From positions 1 to 9,414 of the forward strand of contig JAGNOY010000055.1 in assembly GCA_017989935.1 (NCBI GenBank): a DNA stretch of 9,414 bases. Reading direction: 5' to 3'. This DNA is from Chitinophagaceae bacterium (GTDB lineage Bacteria > Bacteroidota > Bacteroidia > Chitinophagales > Chitinophagaceae). How positions within the stretch are numbered: the stretch's first letter is position 1; each line of letters begins with the position of its first letter. A program made the position numbers and the translations under genes. Shown in pieces: positions 6,908 to 9,414 of this stretch. The notes beneath the pieces were generated by a model, which had not been told where the DNA came from, searched no databases, and saw only the letters and a list, made by a program, of their open reading frames with translations.

Positions 6908-7402
6908 TTAATTTGTTTTATGAATAGTATAGGTTGCTAAAGTTTTATCCACTTGAACGGTGAGATTGTATAAGCCAACACTTAAATCACTCAAGTTCAA
7001 GCCTATTTTTTTTGATGTGGGCGTACAATCACCTTTGAAAATTTGTTTGCCATTCATGTCTGTGAGTGTATACTGTAATTTGTTAAATTGATCATCCACA
7101 AGTTCTATCCAAAGTTGTTGAGAGGTAGGGTTAGGATAAACATTTACAGCAGTAAAAAATTCTTGCTGTGTGGCTGACTGACTCACCTTATTTGAGGAGA
7201 AAGGTTGAAAATAACCTTGGGTAACAATTAAGCCAGATTGTTGAATGGTCTGCACCAACACCATTTCGCCTATGGTATAAGCATACTCTTTCCCATCAAC
7301 AGTTTCAGAATGGTTTGCAGCGTTCAAGCTTGTTTGAGCTTTAGTTTGTTGAACTCCAAATACCATAATTATGAACATCAAGCCAATTTGTAATGTTTTC
7401 AT
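6908..7402 (-). CDS. Small secreted protein with T9SS type A sorting domain (cassette B, 164 aa)
   Basis: This is a paralogue of the small protein in cassette A and the first gene of cassette B. Residues 1-23 form a signal peptide (ending TKAQ). The core has YTIGEM at 42-47 and TQGYFQPF at 61-68, matching FTIGEM and FTQGFNQP in the paralogue. From VYPNPTS (88-94) to the end is the T9SS C-terminal sorting domain, with LTDMNGKQIF at 113-122 and the closing VGLYNLTV at 142-149. In known systems this tail takes the protein across the outer membrane and is removed on arrival. The ATG at 7402 has the ACAAATGAAA context shared by the cassettes. Only 29 bp separate the stop from the 985-aa fibre gene, so they are very likely one operon. 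What the YTIGEM core binds is unknown. Pairing with the fibre suggests an anchor, cap or export partner. Confidence 0.88.
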   Translation of the reverse strand: MKTLQIGLMFIIMVFGVQQTKAQTSLNAANHSETVDGKEYAYTIGEMVLVQTIQQSGLIVTQGYFQPFSSNKVSQSATQQEFFTAVNVYPNPTSQQLWIELVDDQFNKLQYTLTDMNGKQIFKGDCTPTSKKIGLNLSDLSVGLYNLTVQVDKTLATYTIHKTN

Positions 7403-7732
7403 TTGTTGTTTAGATTTAAGTTAGAATCTGATTAACACCGAAGAGGCCAAGTCAAAATCCAATTTTACTTCTAGCCTTTCCTTTAGTATAACAACCCAAA
7501 GGTGCAAATACAGCACAAATTATTTTTTGAAGATAGATATACGATATTGACTAGTAGATAATTGCGTGAATATGTTAGTTGAGTGAACTCGTAATGCTAG
7601 TTAAAGATTCTGATTAGTAAATAAGTAGAGATAAAATGGTGGGTAAAATTTTATGTGAATTCTTGATAAAAAGTCACGAACTCTTGATATTGAAAAATAT
7701 TAAGTATTATTTTCACAAAAAATTTTACTAGC
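7403..7732. other. Divergent intergenic region
   Basis: This 330-bp AT-rich gap separates cassette B (minus) from the 196-aa gene (plus) and must hold promoters for both. I found one weak candidate for the plus-strand gene (listed separately). On the minus strand only poor matches to TTG ... TAnnTTTG are visible, such as TAAAATTG around 7461-7468 with an overlong spacer. A short inverted GTGC/GCAC pair occurs near 7502-7516. No small gene, tRNA or terminator is convincing here. Confidence 0.4.
7684..7715 (+). promoter_or_regulatory. Weak Bacteroidota-type promoter candidate for the 196-aa gene
   Basis: TTG (7684-7686) and TATTTTCA (7708-7715) are separated by 21 bases. This resembles the -33 TTG / -7 TAnnTTTG arrangement of Bacteroidota primary sigma promoters, but the -7 element has two mismatches in its conserved bases. 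It would give a leader of only about 10 bases before the ATG at 7733. In sequence this AT-rich such a match could be chance. Confidence 0.22.
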
Positions 7733-8323
7733 ATGAAAAAAGTATTAGCCCTTCTAATTTGTGTATTGACGATAATGTCTACACAAGCACAACGAATTAA
7801 AAAACTATCAGGAGATCCTTCCCCTTTAAGTGGCGAAGTGAAAGTAAATGTCAAGTTTACCTACGAGAATATGTCTGTAGGAAAATTTGATAAAGAATCG
7901 GATTATATCAAGAAGAAAAAAGATGAGGGCAATGAAAAGGAAGCTGGCAAAGGCGATCGCTGGGAGGAGTCTTGGAAAGGAGATCGCAAGTCGAGGTTTG
8001 AACCAAATTTTATTGACTTATTCATGAAGAATACCCCTTTTGCTTTAGGCGATTATCCTGATGCAAAATATACGATGATTATTAATACCTCAAGAACAGA
8101 ACCTGGCTACAATATTTATGTAACCAAGAAAAATGCAGAAATTGATTTGCAAATAAAAATTATTGAAACTTCAAGTAAGAAGGAAATAGCAGAATATACC
8201 GTAATGAGATCGCCAGGACGTACTTTCGGGGGCAATGATTACGATACGGGTCAAAGAATTGAAGAAGCTTATGCCGCAGCAGGAAAGCACTTCGGTAAAG
8301 ACTTAAAAAAAGATATGAAGTAG
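7733..8323 (+). CDS. Secreted or periplasmic protein of unknown function (196 aa)
   Basis: I do not recognise a named family. The N-terminus is a clear Sec signal peptide (MKKVLALLICVLTIMSTQAQ) with cleavage expected near residue 18-20. It has no lipobox cysteine and no T9SS tail, so the periplasm is the likeliest place. The mature protein starts with LSGDPSPLSGEVKVNVKFTYENMSVGKF, a pattern I associate with uncharacterised Bacteroidota proteins. A very charged stretch (residues 58-90, KKKKDEGNEKEAGKGDRWEE...) follows, then a beta-rich part with DYPDAKYTMIINTSRTEPGYN at 107-127 and a closing GGNDYDTGQRIEEAYAAAGKHFGKDL. The start is secure because the signal peptide begins at the ATG; there is no Shine-Dalgarno motif, as expected. 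It has its own transcription unit: divergent from cassette B and convergent with the helicase, with a shared terminator 18 bases after its stop. Confidence 0.85.
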   Translation: MKKVLALLICVLTIMSTQAQRIKKLSGDPSPLSGEVKVNVKFTYENMSVGKFDKESDYIKKKKDEGNEKEAGKGDRWEESWKGDRKSRFEPNFIDLFMKNTPFALGDYPDAKYTMIINTSRTEPGYNIYVTKKNAEIDLQIKIIETSSKKEIAEYTVMRSPGRTFGGNDYDTGQRIEEAYAAAGKHFGKDLKKDMK

Positions 8324-8341
8324 TAAATTAATTCTTCAAAC

Positions 8342-8374
8342 AAAAAGGCTTATTCTCTAGAGTAAGCCTTTTTT
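8342..8374. terminator. Bidirectional Rho-independent terminator
   Basis: A perfect 11-bp inverted repeat (AAAAAGGCTTA 8342-8352, TAAGCCTTTTT 8363-8373) with a 10-base loop gives a T-run on the plus strand (8369-8374) and, through the left A-run, on the minus strand too. It sits between two convergent genes, 18 bases after the stop of the 196-aa gene and 6 bases after the stop of the helicase, so it probably serves both. Confidence 0.92.
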
Positions 8375-8380
8375 ATTGAG

Positions 8381-9414
8381 TTACTTTTTCTTATTCTTCA
8401 CCGGATTTTTCTTACGCCAAGCTTTGTCTTGTTCCTCAGCTTCACGAATTAATTTTTGCCAATTATTTGATTCCGCATCAGACAAGGCCTTCGTTAATTG
8501 ATAATCGCCTTTATGAATCGTCATGACAGTAATCGGTTTTGTCACAAGCTTTTCAACTTCTATCAATAATTCTTTTTCTTCTTCAGCACAAAAAGTAATG
8601 GCTTCTCCTTTGCGTATACCTCGTCCTGTTCGACCAACACGATGCACATAATTTTCTGGATTATCTGGCAAATCATAATTCACTACTAAATCTATATTCG
8701 GGATATCAATTCCTCGGGCATTGATATCTGTGGCAATTAATACACTCGTCTCACCCTGACTAAAAGCTTTCAACGTAGCACTTCTTTCAGCTTGTTCTTT
8801 ATCGCCATGCATCACTAAGTTGGCAATGCCCACTCGCTCCATAGCTTTGCTTACACGTTCGGCTCTGACTTTTGTACGCACAAACACAAGTATTTTTTTT
8901 TCATGTTGCTCTCGAATTAATCGTTCCAAAAAGAAGCGTTTATCATCCATGTCGATATAAGCCACGGCATGCTCTACATTTTTAGATACTGGATCTTTAG
9001 GCGAAATTTGAATACGAATAGGTTTGTACACTAAAGAATAAGCAAGGTCTTTGATGTCTTCATTAATGGTTGCAGAGAAAAATAAGGTTTGATGTTTTCT
9101 TGGCAAGTGTTTTTTTATGTCTTGTATATCTTTATAAAAACCGAGGGCCAACATTTGATCAGCTTCATCTAAAACCAAGAATTCAGTTTCACTAAAATCT
9201 ATAAAACCTTGCGCTCTTAAATCAAACATACGACCAGGTGTGGCAATTAAAATATCTAAACCATTTTTAAGGGCATGCACTTGTTGCTTATCTTCTACGC
9301 CACCAAAAATGCCTGCAACCTGAAGTCCTGTGTATTTTCCAATGGCTTTGAATACTTCGGTAATTTGTGCGCACAATTCTCTAGTCGGCACCAACACCAC
9401 ACAACGTACTATAT
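8381..9414 (-). CDS. DEAD-box ATP-dependent RNA helicase, 5' end beyond the window
   Basis: This is an ATP-dependent RNA helicase, likely cytoplasmic, acting in RNA unwinding, ribosome assembly or mRNA decay; which of these cannot be told. The frame runs open to the window edge (codons for IVRC precede VVLVPTREL), so the true start, Q motif and Walker A lie outside. Numbering from the GTG at 9400, visible motifs are PTREL (Ia, 5-9), GG (33-34), TPGR (Ib, 54-57), DEAD (II, 78-81), SAT (III, 109-111), MHGD (197-200), TDINARGID (V, 224-232) and HRVGRTGR (VI, 253-260). Both RecA-like domains are therefore represented and no core motif is broken. After the helicase core come about 80 residues and a short lysine-rich tail (KKNPVKNKKK), a length that resembles compact RhlE-type proteins. 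I do not assign a symbol because the N-terminus is missing. It shares a terminator with the convergent 196-aa gene. Confidence 0.95.
   Translation of the reverse strand, partial: IVRCVVLVPTRELCAQITEVFKAIGKYTGLQVAGIFGGVEDKQQVHALKNGLDILIATPGRMFDLRAQGFIDFSETEFLVLDEADQMLALGFYKDIQDIKKHLPRKHQTLFFSATINEDIKDLAYSLVYKPIRIQISPKDPVSKNVEHAVAYIDMDDKRFFLERLIREQHEKKILVFVRTKVRAERVSKAMERVGIANLVMHGDKEQAERSATLKAFSQGETSVLIATDINARGIDIPNIDLVVNYDLPDNPENYVHRVGRTGRGIRKGEAITFCAEEEKELLIEVEKLVTKPITVMTIHKGDYQLTKALSDAESNNWQKLIREAEEQDKAWRKKNPVKNKKK

Noticed and set aside
7651..7854. 67-codon minus-strand frame overlapping the start of the 196-aa gene
   Set aside because: It is antisense to a gene with a clear signal peptide and has no credible features.
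8381..9400. Complete helicase gene starting at the GTG at 9400
   Set aside because: The GTG falls inside the VVLVPTREL strand, after the Q motif and Walker A that a DEAD-box protein needs. The frame stays open to the window edge, so the gene is truncated by the window.

Overview
The window looks like chromosomal DNA from a Bacteroidota (Bacteroidetes) bacterium. It is AT-rich and start codons lack Shine-Dalgarno motifs, sitting instead in an A-rich ACAAATGAAA context. Two proteins end in type IX secretion (T9SS) sorting domains, and two large proteins carry the N-terminal NYQGIARD...LLSVPYAMYA domain and GNxGIGTxxP repeats that are frequent in this phylum. All assignments come from reading the sequence; no database search was run.

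Layout. Positions 1-326 hold no convincing gene but contain a long imperfect inverted repeat (46-200). Positions 327-7402 are two copies of a two-gene cassette, all on the minus strand. Cassette B, transcribed first, is a 164-aa T9SS-tailed protein (6908-7402) followed after 29 bp by a 985-aa repeat fibre protein (3921-6878), closed by a strong terminator with a UUCG loop (3857-3885). Cassette A is a 168-aa T9SS-tailed protein (3002-3508) whose stop overlaps the start of an 892-aa repeat fibre protein (327-3005). The 412-bp gap between the cassettes holds the terminator, a GC-rich structured repeat (3713-3830) and a small palindrome (3571-3595). Positions 7403-7732 are a divergent intergenic region. 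A plus-strand secreted protein of unknown function (7733-8323) follows. It converges, across a bidirectional terminator, on a 5'-truncated DEAD-box RNA helicase (8381-9414, minus).

How the genes may work together. In both cassettes a small exported protein with a YTIGEM...TQGF/Y.QP core and a T9SS tail is paired with a large exported protein. The large protein is built from blocks of about 78 residues and ends in an S74 intramolecular chaperone (endosialidase-type, self-cleaving) plus a coiled coil. The large proteins have no T9SS tail of their own. The simplest reading is a surface fibre, probably trimeric, with a dedicated small partner that may anchor or export it. The preserved gene order in two diverged copies supports a functional pairing, but the mechanism is inference. 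The helicase and the 196-aa secreted protein appear unrelated to the cassettes.
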